DNA of 64,000 bases from Schizochytrium sp. TIO01 (taxonomy: Eukaryota > Sar > Bigyra > Thraustochytrida > Thraustochytriidae), in the NCBI GenBank assembly GCA_004764695.1, contig SMSO01000025.1, positions 4,194,862-4,258,861 of the forward strand, written 5' to 3'. Positions 1-11,353 of the stretch are shown here, in pieces. A model generated the notes under the pieces. It had not been told where the DNA came from. It saw nothing but the letters and a program-made list of their open reading frames with translations, and searched no databases. Position 1 is the stretch's first letter. Every line of letters starts with the position of its first letter. Made by a program: the position numbers and the translations under genes.

Positions 1-3000
1 GCACGTGCCTCATCCATGTCCTGAATGGAAAGCTGAACCACTTCGTGGTGAATTGTATCCATCACAATTTTTGCATGCAAGTTAAGGCAAGAGTGCTCAA
101 AGTCTTGTCGGGCAAGAGCTCGGAGCCCGCGGGCTATGCACGTCACCTCCCGTTTCAAGAGACCAAAATGTAGAACAAGTTCCTTTTCGAGGTCTGCAAT
201 TGGTCGCTCTGCATAGCGTTCCAAAAACCTCAACATCAGACTTTTGGAAGGCAGTTCCTGCAGAAGTTCATCCGCTTTTTTTGCTGTCACTGTTGTAGCA
301 ATACCTCTTAGACGCGATTCGAGAAGGTCAGGCTCCAGATATGTCCTTGACATAGTTTGCAAAATATCGCGCTCTTTCTCATTCAAGCCTATGAGATACA
401 AATCCTCTAAATGCGCCCCAAAACCAAGCAATTTTTTACGAGCTTTGAGATTCATAGCGGGTGCAGGAAGCCGTACAGGGGGGAGCTCAGAAGGAATAAG
501 CTGCATTTTAGATTTGAGTTTTTCTTCTTCTTCTGCCTCTGCCTTTTTGTCTGGATCCTCCAAGGCATCAACCTCCTCCATTTCATCCTCATGGTCCATA
601 CCTTCGTTATTAAAACCCTCTCGAGATTTACGTTCAACATCATCACCTTGTTCACTTTTATTTTCATCTCCCTCGTCATTATGATTCGAAAACATCTTCT
701 CTTCTGCCGTCGGACTTTCTTCGTCATCCATTCCTTTATCGTCCAATTTCTCCATATAATTTAGATTGTCGATATTAGGAAGGTCTCTTTCGGATATTTC
801 TTCTGGATCCACTGTCTCTGGCTCATCTAGTACGTAAGTTTGAGGATCGTCAGGGTCCCAACCTTTTTTGCGTAGGTTACGACGTTCAATAAAATTTTTG
901 CGAGCTTCGCGCCTAATTTTATTATCACGTCGACGCCCCTCTTTCACTAGCTGCCACTCCGATTTCTCTCGAACATTAATAACTCGTTGATCGATAACAG
1001 ACTTTAGCTTCTCTTCTGCTGCAAGTCGTTGGCGCTCTCTCTCAGCAGCTTCCTGCTCAAGCTCTTCATCGCTTTTAATTCCTCGCTCTACTTTCATTTG
1101 GTTAAAGTGTTCATCGACGCTAGCTTGAGCTACTTTCACATCCTCTTCTGTGAGTAGAGAGACAACTTCCCCACGGTCAAAAGTTTGCCCAAGAGCACGA
1201 AGCTTAGCTTGACGCATACGTACTGTTGCGTCCCACTTCATGCGTCCTACAGTCCCTGAAGCTTGTTGTTCACGTTTTGCGTACTCCTTTTCCACTTTAG
1301 CTCGACTTTCCTCAAGCGCAACCCGCCAAGCTGCAAAAAAAGCGCGACGTTTGATCTCTAGCTCAGCACGTCGCCGACCAAGTTTGCTCCTCCATGCAGC
1401 TTGCACCATCATTGCAGCGTTGTAATTAATGCGATTTTGGTAAAACAAAATGTTTCCAAGACCTCCATGCTCAAGTGGCACAACGTTACTTTGCAGCTTG
1501 TGCTTACGGCGTTGCATAAATTTTGCGTAGTCCGGTTTGAGCGGGTCATGCTTACCCATGGCTAGTGCTCGCTCATGAATAGTCTGCTTTCGTTCAGGTG
1601 CCAGAGCCGGTCGATGAGTGATCCACAAGCGAGCGATGCGTTTATTCAAGTCACGAAGAGTAAGCATGCCGAGCTCGTACTTTTTGATGTGCGACATTCG
1701 CGTTCGTTGCCACAAGCTCAGGTTTGCGTATGCCCAAGGAACATCAAAAACTTTGGACAAGTCTTCGGAAACACTTACAATCTGAGTCATGCAAGAAGTA
1801 AACTCAAAGGCGGTCATCATATTAGGATCACTGGTTGGGGCTCGAACAACGTCAAATTGACGACGCACAAGCGTCTCTAGAAATGAGCGTGGACATCTTC
1901 GTAATATTCTTCGCTGTCGGACCGGTCGTTTTCGTTTTCGCTTTTGTTTAGTCAGGCTCACAACATTCTCAGGCTCTATTGTTTTCTGGATTCCCACATT
2001 TGTTTTGTCGTCTGTCGAACCATCATTCAGACCATCTTTCGATTCTACTTCTGGTCCTAGCCCTTCTGTTGTATCCTGCATGTCTTGTAGGTCCTCATCT
2101 GAGTCATCATCGTTCTCATAGATAGGACGGCGGAGGCAACCACCCATGTCCTCCATAATTCTTGTTGCAAGCTCCACGAGGTCTACGAGCTCGGATTCTT
2201 CGATTAGGTCTCGACGTTTTGCAAATAAGCCAAAAACATAGCGCAGTTTCTTTTCAATAACCACACCTGATACAATCACTAGCGTCAACACGAGTCGCAT
2301 TACCTCCACGGTATATGCGTCCATGCCCGAATTTGGATCTGCATCAACCAAGACGTGGTAAAGTGAGATAAATCTAGCTTCGCGTGATTCTAACTCTTGC
2401 GCTTTCTCCAGTTCCGTGTTCTGCTCGTCTACTGCTTTGGTGGCTTCCTCTAAAGCAGAATCTGCTTTCTTGAGTTCACCTTCTGCAACCATAATTAAAC
2501 TACGATGGGGATTACTGTCTGCCTTTTTTCCAGCTGCGCGAATGGCTTCTTGCAACTCAAGATTCCGCAGATCGCGCTCTTTTTTACGTTCCATTTGCAC
2601 AGCTTTCAGTTTTTCAAGTTTGGTTTTGGCTTGAGCTACTAGTTTCTCACCTTTCGGTGTGTCTTGGCGACGAAAAAATTTTGCTAGTTTGGCTGCGTTT
2701 TCTGCAAGTAGTTCCGCAAGCTCTTGACGATCTTTGTTCTCCTCAAGGTGATATGCGATGCGTTGCTCTTCGTCATCTGTTTTCCACTTAATATTGTGTT
2801 CTGTCTCTTGTTTTTCTAAGTCACGTGAGAAATGCTCGAATTCTTTAGTAGTCATCGTTTTCTTGGCAGCTGTCAACTCTCGTTTCGAAGCCTGAATGAG
2901 ATCCAATCGGGACTTTTCGTTCTTTTTGACTTCCATTGCCCGCTCGCGATCTCGTTTTGCTTTTCGCCTTTCAAAGCGCTCTCGGATTACTTCTTCTTCA

Positions 3001-3833
3001 TTTCCAAGATCTACAGCTTCGTGATCCGTAAGCTGGATATTTTTCCAATCCTCTTGAAATTTTGTTTCCCGTTCCCGATCCAAGTCAGAGGCACTCAATA
3101 ACGAATACCCAAAGAAGATTGGAGAGGTGATTTTTGCGTTCAGCTGCGCAGGAGGGCCTCTTGCATAAGTCTTATTTGCTGTTGAAGAGCTTTCGTCAGC
3201 TTTGGCTGAGCTACCGTTAGGGTCTTCCCCTGTAAGAGATGCATCCTCGTCCTCGTCATCATCTTCAGAAACGATGCCATCATCGTCGTCCTTTGCGTTT
3301 GTTTTACCTGGTTTCTGTACTTCTTCTTTATCTTCTTTTGTGCCTTCCTTTGAGTTGTCTTCATCTTTACCATCGCTCTCTTTGACCTCACTTTTCCCGC
3401 TTAAAATAGAGTTTTGCTCTTCAATACCGCTGGCTAGACGTCTTCCGGCTGTCTTAGAGTCTTCACTGAGGCTTCCGAGGCTGGTGGGGGCTGCCAATGG
3501 GTTTTCAATCCACTCCTGCAGCTTTAAATCTGGGGCCATAGCGTAGGTCTCGCATGCTGGATGATATTGTAGACGGTCGAGTTTGGCTTGCCGCATGGAA
3601 CGCTCATACTCGACAGTTTCTAGCGTATTGAACATGAAATTCCATCTTGTTTTCTTCTTCTTTTTTAGGTCTTTATCCGGTTGTTTCTTGGTGAGAGTCT
3701 CCAGCACCTTATCCACCTCCTCGAGAGACCATTTCCCCACGGTCTCCAAAATTCTCTTGCGGTGAAAGCTTTCCACGATTTTGCGCTCCACCTTGGGCGC
3801 TAAGACATCGTCCACAGAATACGCAGACCCCAT
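1..3833 (-). CDS. Large charged coiled-coil protein with IQ motif (3' end outside window)
   Basis: I read an open minus-strand frame from ATG at 3831-3833 to the left edge with no in-frame stop, at least 1,276 residues, so the C terminus is missing. The protein starts MGSAYSVDD, which fits an N-myristoylation consensus (Gly2, Ser6). Residues about 130-220 are acidic and low in complexity (runs of D and E). Residues about 270-480 are K/E-rich and predicted coiled coil. An IQ-type calmodulin-binding segment with core [13 protein letters not shown] lies near residue 810 (plus positions about 1365-1415). A second acidic stretch lies at about 540-780. I do not recognise the family; a scaffold that binds calmodulin or centrin is the most that can be inferred. 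It is transcribed away from the LRR/IQ/EF-hand gene. No splice signals are needed to keep the frame open. Confidence is high that it is a gene and low on function. Confidence 0.85.
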   Translation of the reverse strand, partial: MGSAYSVDDVLAPKVERKIVESFHRKRILETVGKWSLEEVDKVLETLTKKQPDKDLKKKKKTRWNFMFNTLETVEYERSMRQAKLDRLQYHPACETYAMAPDLKLQEWIENPLAAPTSLGSLSEDSKTAGRRLASGIEEQNSILSGKSEVKESDGKDEDNSKEGTKEDKEEVQKPGKTNAKDDDDGIVSEDDDEDEDASLTGEDPNGSSAKADESSSTANKTYARGPPAQLNAKITSPIFFGYSLLSASDLDRERETKFQEDWKNIQLTDHEAVDLGNEEEVIRERFERRKAKRDRERAMEVKKNEKSRLDLIQASKRELTAAKKTMTTKEFEHFSRDLEKQETEHNIKWKTDDEEQRIAYHLEENKDRQELAELLAENAAKLAKFFRRQDTPKGEKLVAQAKTKLEKLKAVQMERKKERDLRNLELQEAIRAAGKKADSNPHRSLIMVAEGELKKADSALEEATKAVDEQNTELEKAQELESREARFISLYHVLVDADPNSGMDAYTVEVMRLVLTLVIVSGVVIEKKLRYVFGLFAKRRDLIEESELVDLVELATRIMEDMGGCLRRPIYENDDDSDEDLQDMQDTTEGLGPEVESKDGLNDGSTDDKTNVGIQKTIEPENVVSLTKQKRKRKRPVRQRRILRRCPRSFLETLVRRQFDVVRAPTSDPNMMTAFEFTSCMTQIVSVSEDLSKVFDVPWAYANLSLWQRTRMSHIKKYELGMLTLRDLNKRIARLWITHRPALAPERKQTIHERALAMGKHDPLKPDYAKFMQRRKHKLQSNVVPLEHGGLGNILFYQNRINYNAAMMVQAAWRSKLGRRRAELEIKRRAFFAAWRVALEESRAKVEKEYAKREQQASGTVGRMKWDATVRMRQAKLRALGQTFDRGEVVSLLTEEDVKVAQASVDEHFNQMKVERGIKSDEELEQEAAERERQRLAAEEKLKSVIDQRVINVREKSEWQLVKEGRRRDNKIRREARKNFIERRNLRKKGWDPDDPQTYVLDEPETVDPEEISERDLPNIDNLNYMEKLDDKGMDDEESPTAEEKMFSNHNDEGDENKSEQGDDVERKSREGFNNEGMDHEDEMEEVDALEDPDKKAEAEEEEKLKSKMQLIPSELPPVRLPAPAMNLKARKKLLGFGAHLEDLYLIGLNEKERDILQTMSRTYLEPDLLESRLRGIATTVTAKKADELLQELPSKSLMLRFLERYAERPIADLEKELVLHFGLLKREVTCIARGLRALARQDFEHSCLNLHAKIVMDTIHHEVVQLSIQDMDEAR

Positions 3834-4419
3834 GATGCCAGTGCCTCAAGGCCACTCGCACCCGAGGCCACCACGAAATCAGCCAGGACCGCGGGCTTCG
3901 GTACTGCCTCTCTCAGCGCCTCAACCCGAGGCCTCTACGAACTTGTTCAGCTCTTCAAAGAGCCCAGACAAGTAAACTTGGGTCTTCAAGTTGTACTCCG
4001 TGCTCTCATATTAGCCGTAATATGACCGTTGACAGGGAGCAGAACCTTTTAGTAGTTGGTAGTCGCTACTAGAAGTAAATTAAATCAACACAAGTCCCAT
4101 TTTTGAAGCAAATGCAATCGATGAATTGACTGAAGCCCTCTTCTTCTATCCTTTTTGGCTTATGTTGTGACCTACTGCGAGGAGGACGAAGGGGCAGACA
4201 GAAATCGAGTTGTGCCTGTGACCAAAGCGATATTCGATTTGGGGAAAAGGGTCGCTGGGTGGAGGGGACCATTGGCTCGACTTTAATCTGTACACAAGAA
4301 CAAATTGGGGCTTGCTTGCGTGTCAGTGCTTGTTTTGCTTGTGATCAAAGTAAAGGATAAAAAACGTGGTGGAGACAAGAGGAGCACGTTTCGGTGATCA
4401 AGACGCCTATGGCCATGTC
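3834..4419. promoter_or_regulatory. Divergent intergenic region, presumed bidirectional promoter
   Basis: About 590 bp lie between the ATG of the minus-strand IQ protein and the first plus-strand ATG of the LRR/IQ/EF-hand gene. No reading frame in it looks coding. An in-frame stop at 4351-4353 limits 5' extension of the plus-strand gene. I see no recognisable core promoter motif, so the promoter role is inferred only from the head-to-head arrangement. Confidence 0.5.
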
Positions 4420-7400
4420 ATGACGATCGGTGAAGTATGGGAAGCTCAAGCAAAGCAAGGCCATACTTTAGCAGTGTTTACGCCTCAAGAATGGCGTCTG
4501 GTACTTGGTCGTGCATATGCTTCCGCTCACGGCAAACTGATTTTGGATAAGCCGATTGGCGAGGCCTCTCATCATGTGGACTTTCGCAATATGGGTAATG
4601 TAGACCTGATGTGGCCAAGTGAAGAGATCATGCAGGAGTTTCGACACAATTGGACAGTTTTTCTAGCCTACGAGTGCTCGATAACCAATGTTGGTTTAAA
4701 GTCACGCGTTTTATATAAGAACCTTCGTATGCTCAGTTTATCGCGTTGTGCTCTTCTCAGTGATGAAGCGTTGCAAAGTATCGCAAAAATTTGTCCAGAA
4801 CTTAGGGCTCTTGAAGTGGATGGGTGTCCACTTCTTTCGGATGCTGGGGTGATTGAGATTAGCCAGGGGTGCAGAGAGCTGTCTTACATCAACCTTGATG
4901 CATGCATCAATGTTACAGATCAAGGTTTAAGTCAGATAATTGAGCATTGTACGAAGCTTCGATATGCTAACTTTGCTCATAATGTGCGATTCCATGGAAG
5001 TGCATTCCTCACATTGCCAAACGCTCAGCATGATGTTGTACTTCTTGTTCATCAACACTTGCGCAGCCTTGACCTTTCATATTGTTCTTGCGTAGCTGAC
5101 GAAGCACTGCGCTGGATAGCAGAATCTTTATTAAGCCTTGAAGATCTGTGTCTGTCGGGTTGCACAAGCCTTACGGATGTTGGTGTTGGTTCCTTACCTT
5201 TAGCGCAAAAGCTGCAGAAGCTCAATCTCAATGGATGCCATAGATTAACTAATGCATGCGCATTTACACTTATAAGTATGCCTAAGCTCAACGACCTTTC
5301 GGTAAGTAACATTGGAGCGCTTACACCACAATTTGTGAGTATTTTGCTTAATGGTTGTAAAGGGTTAGCACGATTAGAAATGCTCGAAAATGAAAACTTT
5401 GGGTTTCCAACTGTACAGAGGGTCCTACTAGAAGCTCTTGAGGTTTCACATACGTCTTGCATGGGCACTGCTTCTCTTCAACGGATCGGGCAGCTTGCCT
5501 TTCTGAGAAGTATTACCTTTCGCCATTGCTCGAAAATTACAAATGCTATGTTGTATGACCTATTGCTGGCCAGGAAAACAACTTTAAAAGCAGTGGATAT
5601 TGCTTACTGTACGGAACTCCAGGGTACAGAGTGGTATTGTGGCTCAGGTTTGACCCTCTATAGTCTCGATTGCTCCGGGCTTGCAGGCATTGAGACCGAG
5701 CAGCTTAGTAGTATTGTTACTGACAGCAAGTTGAGAACACTTCGAGCTAACGATCTTCAAAATGTTGACCTTGAGTTACTTATCAAAAGATTTCCCTATC
5801 TTGATATTCAAATATCGAACACAAGCCAACGCTCAATTAGATCCTATGGAAACGAATTAGTGCGGCGTTTATCTCTTGAAATGGAGAGCGCGATCAAAAT
5901 CCAGAAATTGTGGCGACGATATTTGTCCAGTCGGAATGTTACGTTGCAATATTTGCTTATACGTCATCGTCGGAGTGTTGCAAATGCTGCTATAGGCATG
6001 CAAAAGGTCTGGCGTCAGCATCGAGTCATGAATCATCGCCTTGTAGTCGAGAATATAATCAAATTCCAGCGTTTGGTGCGTAGGAGGCAATGGCGAATGA
6101 ATTTTGATAAGCACATAAGGACCTTTCAAATTAGATGGGAAGCAGCCTGTAAGATTCAAGCACTGTATCGAGGATGGAAGTGGCGAAAAGTTCATGCTGA
6201 TTTGGTCCTTTCTCTAGCTGTTAAAAAAGAGCAGCGATTCATGCATCATGTGACTCAGTCTGCGGCTGTGAAAGCAAGGGTCTTGGCGGTCTCACAGAGT
6301 GCGGTGGTTCAAGTTGCACAAAGCGTTCCAACTAAAGGTCAGCGAAAAAATCCTTTGGAAGAGTTAGCTTTTGTGCTTACTCCTGCACGTGAAGTACTGC
6401 ACCTACGTAGACAGCTCCTGATCGAGCTGGAATATGTTTTGCATCAACGGATGTTGGACCAGGAGAAGCTGCATCAAGAAATGTATCGACTGCGACGTAG
6501 CCAATATGGTCTGAATGTACGGATCTTGCAGAAATGGGCTCGTGAGAAGGTGTTTCCAGCCTTAGAGCGTCGTGAACGAGCAATTGCTCGCCATCGTCGT
6601 AGCAAAGCTGAACGAAAGTACTTTGGAGGTGTTTCAACTATAAGAGAAGGCATTGCGATACGTGGAGTTGTGAAGCTCCAAGCTCGGTTCCGGGGAAATT
6701 TGCATCGAGCAAGGCCATATGCGTTGGTTCGAGCCCGTGCAAGTGGAGTTCCAAAGTTAATTTGGTCCGTGAGTCATCTCTTTAAGAAACAACAGTCAGA
6801 AATGGACCAAATTACAGTATTCAATTCAATGCTGAGAAAATGCGAGACCCATCAGAGACATTATGCTGACATGAACACGGCAACAGCAAAGGCAAAACAC
6901 AGGTTCTATGGTACTTTCGGGGCTTCGTTGCGTCTTCGTTTAATAATCAGTGAAAGGTTTCAAGGAAACTATGTGAAAAGACTTCGTTATCACACTCGGA
7001 CAGCAGAGATGGTCAAGAAGGAGATGAAGCGACTTCAAGCTGTGGACCACTCCTTAACATTACTCGAAGAATACTTTACAGAGCGCTCTAACGAAATCAA
7101 GCAAGGACAATCTAACTATGATTCGATCGATGATACTAAAATTCGAATTCTCTTTGCGCAGACACCTGCAAATGAAGTAGCGAAGCTTGCAGAGGAGATA
7201 AGTTTGATCGAAAAAAAATGGATTAAAGATAGCATGGCAGAGGTGGAGACTACTCGAGCCACATGCATGAAATTACTACGAGCATTTGCGCTTCAGGAGA
7301 CGATGCGTTTGGAAACTGAGTTGGTGGCGCAAGCTGATCTAATGCGACAACATCGAGAGTTGGACGCTGCATTTCATCGCGAGTGGGCTTGGCGCCGTGA

Positions 7401-9702
7401 ACTTCTATCGACAGACTTGAGTAATGTTCAAGCTAATGATCTTGAAACCAAGAGGTTTCTTAACAAACAAAGTGAACGTTTGGAAAACTTGCTGGATATT
7501 GCAGAAGAGCAAAATGAAAATATGACTGAGACTTTTGTGCTACAATGTGAACATCAGCGTATGCTCTGTGAGTTCCCTGATCGAAGTACTATTCGGAGAT
7601 TGGAGAGAAACACTATGCGAGTGCGCCGGGAAGTCAAGTATCGTGCTTGGACGGCAATCATTCCCGTTCACAGACTGAAGCCGGCTGAATTGGTTGCAAT
7701 TCAAGAGCAAATGATTGAAGCCCGTAATCGTGTGGAGAACGATGATGCTCATCGGAAAGCAGTGGAGGAGGCTGAGGAAAAAGCCAATATGGGCGAAGAG
7801 AATGAATCAGATGAAGAGAAACATATGAATGAGTCTGAGCTCTTTATTCGTGAGTTGATGGAGGAATCATTGCTGACGACCAAAAGCCTCCCCGATCTGG
7901 AGGAAAGGAACTCTTCAGCTAATACTTTTGCGGATAAACTAGACAACGTCCGTGAGATGTTCATGACGGAGCGTGATCGCGAGAAGCGGCGTATGAAGTC
8001 CACAATTATAGGTCGTCAGCGTGCAACGCTTGGTTTAGTTGACTGTATTGCAGCTTTGCGAATAACAGTTGGTGAGTCTGAAGAATTGGCAATGAGGTTG
8101 GTGAACGGAAAACTCCGCGAACAGGGCTTGAACAAGTGGAGATGTATTCGTAAAGATATGAGAACAGGTTTTCAGCTTGAAGAACCTGTTTATCTGTGGG
8201 TAAGAACTTCAACTGAACCACGATATCATATTCGTCATATCGAGGTGGATTGTGAAGTTGACTCGATGACTGCTGTAAGGCAGAAAGAAATGCACATGCT
8301 AGCTGAGGAGTCTGACGAGGATGACTCAAGTGAAGACTCGAGTAACGCTAGTTCTGTTGAAGATGATGAAAACGGCCTAGTTCTGGATGATGGTATAGGT
8401 GGTCTGCCTGGTAATCAGAGGCGCAGAACTAGTCTATTTAGTACAGCGAAGCGTCGTATGAGTGCTTTTGCAAATGAGACTGCAAATGGTGCAAGAGACA
8501 AACTTGCAGAGGCTCGTGCACGCATTTCAGAGCTGCGTCATAGAACGATTGAGATGCACGAAAGTGTTGGCCATGAGCGTATTAAAACGTTCCAGCTGCA
8601 TCTCTCGCGAATGGGCTTAGTCAATGAAAGCATTATGGATCTGCGTATCAGTTCTACCGAAGCTGACGCAGAAACCTTAATGCGACGCGGTTACACATGT
8701 ATTGACGCAGAGCTAGGCGTTCCTTTGAAAAAGCGTGAGCGTGTGCGTCCTATCTTTAAATTGTGGTATGCCACAACTGACTCGTACAAGCCGCCCCCGG
8801 CTTCAGATTTACAGAAATTGGAAGCTCGACGAGCTGAATTTGAGGAAATGTTTGCTCAAAATCCCAACAACAAGCGTGTGGAGCAAATTTTGCGCGAGAT
8901 AAATCAAGACATTCAAGAGATAGAGTTCAATAATCAAGGAGATAACAGCGAGGAGATGAAGCTACAAAAGTTGCAGGAAACTATAGATTCAGTAGGTTTG
9001 TCGAAAAAAGATACTCGCAAACTTATGTCGTGTTTTGCAGCAATGGATACAGAACATATTGGGGAGGTAGCACTGGAGCAATTCTTGTACTACGTTGGTG
9101 TTGATGACTCTGCCTTAGCCAGGCGAATATTTTCCTTTTTAGATGTAAGCGGTGATGGCAAGCTTGACTTCCAAGAGTTGCTGCATGCAGTGAGTACGCT
9201 GTGCATGTTTGGTCCAAATGAGCTCGTGAAGCTAATGTTTAACTTTGCAGATGTTGAGGGCCGTGGAACGTTGACTTATGAAGAGCTGAAACGTGTTATG
9301 GTGCTGCAACATCAGGTCGATCCCGAGGACGATGTCTACCTGAAAAGGTCCTTGGAACATGTTGCACGCGTGTATGGTAAGGAGATGGCGATGTCGTTTG
9401 CTCAATTGTACGATGTTCATATCAAATATCCAATGATTTTTCAACCAGCTTTTGAATTGCGCATTGCAATGTGCAAGGCCTTTCTTGGTGAGTCCTTTTG
9501 GCACCGTAAGAAGGCATTGTTTGAGGAGGTTCGCCGCGAGGTGCGTGAACAGACCGAACGTGACAAGAATAAGCTCAAGCGCGAAAAAATCAAAGAATTG
9601 CGCCGTGAAAAGGGCGTTCGGACGGTGGGAGAGCGGTTGCAGTCTAGAGTTTTTGATGCAATTGATCGGTTTGATTTTACACTACCTGAGCTCCCCAAAT
9701 AA
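4420..9702 (+). CDS. Giant LRR / IQ-motif / EF-hand protein
   Basis: About 1,760 residues without introns. The open frame reaches back to a GTG at 4366, but eukaryotic initiation makes the ATG at 4420 more likely, since a stop lies at 4351. Domains in order: cysteine-containing leucine-rich repeats of the AMN1/F-box-like type (about 4,720-5,840; motifs such as LRALEVDGCPLLSD and LEDLCLSGCTSLTD); a run of IQ-like segments (IKIQKLWRRY at about 5,890, MQKVWRQH at about 6,000, KIQALYRGWKWR at about 6,150, VKLQARFRG at about 6,670); long charged coiled coil (about 6,780-8,000); two repeats that weakly resemble MABP-type beta units (about 8,040-8,220 and 8,620-8,790); and a C-terminal EF-hand region. 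One loop is canonical (DVSGDGKLDFQE at about 9,144-9,180); its neighbours (DTEHIGEV, DVEGRGTLTYEE) are degenerate. It is probably a Ca2+-responsive scaffold that binds calmodulin or centrin. I cannot assign an orthologue. Confidence 0.9.
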   Translation: MTIGEVWEAQAKQGHTLAVFTPQEWRLVLGRAYASAHGKLILDKPIGEASHHVDFRNMGNVDLMWPSEEIMQEFRHNWTVFLAYECSITNVGLKSRVLYKNLRMLSLSRCALLSDEALQSIAKICPELRALEVDGCPLLSDAGVIEISQGCRELSYINLDACINVTDQGLSQIIEHCTKLRYANFAHNVRFHGSAFLTLPNAQHDVVLLVHQHLRSLDLSYCSCVADEALRWIAESLLSLEDLCLSGCTSLTDVGVGSLPLAQKLQKLNLNGCHRLTNACAFTLISMPKLNDLSVSNIGALTPQFVSILLNGCKGLARLEMLENENFGFPTVQRVLLEALEVSHTSCMGTASLQRIGQLAFLRSITFRHCSKITNAMLYDLLLARKTTLKAVDIAYCTELQGTEWYCGSGLTLYSLDCSGLAGIETEQLSSIVTDSKLRTLRANDLQNVDLELLIKRFPYLDIQISNTSQRSIRSYGNELVRRLSLEMESAIKIQKLWRRYLSSRNVTLQYLLIRHRRSVANAAIGMQKVWRQHRVMNHRLVVENIIKFQRLVRRRQWRMNFDKHIRTFQIRWEAACKIQALYRGWKWRKVHADLVLSLAVKKEQRFMHHVTQSAAVKARVLAVSQSAVVQVAQSVPTKGQRKNPLEELAFVLTPAREVLHLRRQLLIELEYVLHQRMLDQEKLHQEMYRLRRSQYGLNVRILQKWAREKVFPALERRERAIARHRRSKAERKYFGGVSTIREGIAIRGVVKLQARFRGNLHRARPYALVRARASGVPKLIWSVSHLFKKQQSEMDQITVFNSMLRKCETHQRHYADMNTATAKAKHRFYGTFGASLRLRLIISERFQGNYVKRLRYHTRTAEMVKKEMKRLQAVDHSLTLLEEYFTERSNEIKQGQSNYDSIDDTKIRILFAQTPANEVAKLAEEISLIEKKWIKDSMAEVETTRATCMKLLRAFALQETMRLETELVAQADLMRQHRELDAAFHREWAWRRELLSTDLSNVQANDLETKRFLNKQSERLENLLDIAEEQNENMTETFVLQCEHQRMLCEFPDRSTIRRLERNTMRVRREVKYRAWTAIIPVHRLKPAELVAIQEQMIEARNRVENDDAHRKAVEEAEEKANMGEENESDEEKHMNESELFIRELMEESLLTTKSLPDLEERNSSANTFADKLDNVREMFMTERDREKRRMKSTIIGRQRATLGLVDCIAALRITVGESEELAMRLVNGKLREQGLNKWRCIRKDMRTGFQLEEPVYLWVRTSTEPRYHIRHIEVDCEVDSMTAVRQKEMHMLAEESDEDDSSEDSSNASSVEDDENGLVLDDGIGGLPGNQRRRTSLFSTAKRRMSAFANETANGARDKLAEARARISELRHRTIEMHESVGHERIKTFQLHLSRMGLVNESIMDLRISSTEADAETLMRRGYTCIDAELGVPLKKRERVRPIFKLWYATTDSYKPPPASDLQKLEARRAEFEEMFAQNPNNKRVEQILREINQDIQEIEFNNQGDNSEEMKLQKLQETIDSVGLSKKDTRKLMSCFAAMDTEHIGEVALEQFLYYVGVDDSALARRIFSFLDVSGDGKLDFQELLHAVSTLCMFGPNELVKLMFNFADVEGRGTLTYEELKRVMVLQHQVDPEDDVYLKRSLEHVARVYGKEMAMSFAQLYDVHIKYPMIFQPAFELRIAMCKAFLGESFWHRKKALFEEVRREVREQTERDKNKLKREKIKELRREKGVRTVGERLQSRVFDAIDRFDFTLPELPK

Positions 9703-10435
9703 GTAAGGTTCATCTAATGTATGAAATTGTAACATAAATCCAGGTAACATAAAAGTGATTTCAATTCAGAACAAAGTCTTGGAGTATACTGGGATATTGA
9801 GATTCATTATGTAGGAGAAAAACAAAATAAACATTTTGGTAATGAAACCCCTGAATACTGATTAAAAAAGTATTTAGTAAAAATAACAAAGGTATCAGTG
9901 AAAATTACTCCAGAGACTAGGATGAAGCAAATCAAGTATCTTAAAGCAACTATAAGAAACCATTGGACAAGTAATAGAAGATAATCTAAGCACATGAATA
10001 AGTTATAAGGAGAAGGAAAACAATGTTCTATTTATTGTTGAAGGATGCGAGTAGCATTATCGTTTTAAAAGAAGAACGTGCAGCTTGTAGTATATTGAAT
10101 AGCTCATTCACTACACTCTGCCTTTTCTATGCAACCCTTCAGATCGTGAATGTACACATTCCACTGAAAGCAAAAGTTTTCTGTACGAATCTTCTCCACG
10201 GTCAAAATGTTGCAGCGAATAACTGTGTTCATAAGTGCTGAAAGAAGAACTAACAGTAAGGACGACAAAGTCAAGAACCACAGGAGAAAATTCAAAATAT
10301 TCAAGAATACTGTCTTAGCAAAATCATTAAAAACATAGGCATACTATTTACTCACACAATGCATAGGATTCGATGGGTGTCAATGTGTAAGGTGATGCTC
10401 TAGGATTGGCCAGATGGTATAAGGTAGTCGTTCTT
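9703..10435. other. Convergent intergenic spacer
   Basis: AT-rich spacer between the 3' ends of the LRR/IQ/EF-hand gene and the dehydrogenase gene. It presumably holds both 3' UTRs, including an AATAAA-like stretch near 9,823. The short frames inside it show no coding character. Confidence 0.6.
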
Positions 10436-11353
10436 TTACCACTGCGGGGGACCTCCAAAGGGATCAACTTTTTCCTCAGGGGTAACATAGGCTGCGGTGA
10501 TACCTCCATCGATATTAAAAGAAGCACCTGTCACATAGGAGGATTCCTTGCTGGCGAGGAACAAGGCCGCCTGCGCCATTTCCTTTGCCTCTCCGAAGCG
10601 GCCCATGGGGTTGTGTACGAGTCTTCTCTGGCGCTTTTCTTCTGTGTCAAGAAACTTTTGAAGAAGTGGCGTGTTGAGCGGGCCCGGGCACAGATTGTTC
10701 ACCCTGATATTCTGTCTAGCATGAATCACAGCCAACTCTCTCGTCATGGCGAGGACAGCACCCTTGGAGCTCGTGTACGCAAGCTGAGGGGTCGCAGCGC
10801 CAAGTGATCCTACGAACGAGGCTGTATTAATGATCGAACCTCCTCCTGCTCTTCTCATTGCCGGAATTCCATACTTGCACCCAAAAAAAACGCCCTTGAC
10901 GTTGATGGCCATCGTTAAATCCCAGATATCCTCCTCAGTGGTCTCCGCACCGTCGTCCTGGGAGTGCATGATTCCAGCATTATTAAAGAGCACGGTAAGA
11001 GCACCAAACTCAGACTCTGCGCGGTCTATCATGCGTTTGCATTCGCTCTGTTTGGAGACATCTGTGGGCTGAAATACAGCTTTGTTCTTGCCGACGGAAT
11101 CTTCGATCATTCGGAGTGTCTCCAGGGCACCTTCTTCGTTCACGTCAGCAAGTACGATGCCTTTGGCGCCGTGCTGAGCGAAGAGTAGCGCAGACTCGCG
11201 TCCGATTCCACCGGCAGCTCCTGTGATCACACATACCTGGCCTGCCATACGAGGTGCCGCTGAAGACAGCGCTCGGGTAGCAAACGGCATCATTGTCTTG
11301 GCCGAGGCCGATTTAGTCGCTAGCGACGCGAGCATCTTCGTTCCGTATCTCAA
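10436..11353 (-). CDS. Short-chain dehydrogenase/reductase, probably mitochondrial
   Basis: 305 residues, a classical SDR that should use NAD(H) or NADP(H) on an unknown alcohol or carbonyl substrate. Visible family signatures are the dinucleotide-binding TGAAGGIG (44-51), an acidic residue at the end of beta2 (D70), NNAG (124-127), the catalytic tetrad N151, S179, Y193 and K197 (YTSSK), and PG at 223-224. D70 favours NAD(H) over NADP(H). The first 35 residues are rich in K, R, S, A and M without acidic residues, typical of a mitochondrial presequence; a second Met at position 7 is an alternative start. The tail GGITAAYVTPEE resembles bacterial SDRs of the glucose or cyclic-alcohol dehydrogenase type as I recall them, so bacterial or organellar ancestry is possible. 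It lies on the same strand as the downstream-numbered protease gene, with 1.5 kb between them. Confidence 0.95.
   Translation of the reverse strand: MRYGTKMLASLATKSASAKTMMPFATRALSSAAPRMAGQVCVITGAAGGIGRESALLFAQHGAKGIVLADVNEEGALETLRMIEDSVGKNKAVFQPTDVSKQSECKRMIDRAESEFGALTVLFNNAGIMHSQDDGAETTEEDIWDLTMAINVKGVFFGCKYGIPAMRRAGGGSIINTASFVGSLGAATPQLAYTSSKGAVLAMTRELAVIHARQNIRVNNLCPGPLNTPLLQKFLDTEEKRQRRLVHNPMGRFGEAKEMAQAALFLASKESSYVTGASFNIDGGITAAYVTPEEKVDPFGGPPQW

Noticed and set aside
4366-4419. GTG start for the LRR/IQ/EF-hand gene (and GTG at 32,861 for the helical-repeat gene)
   Set aside because: Nuclear eukaryotic genes start at ATG; in-frame ATGs follow at 4,420 and 32,888.
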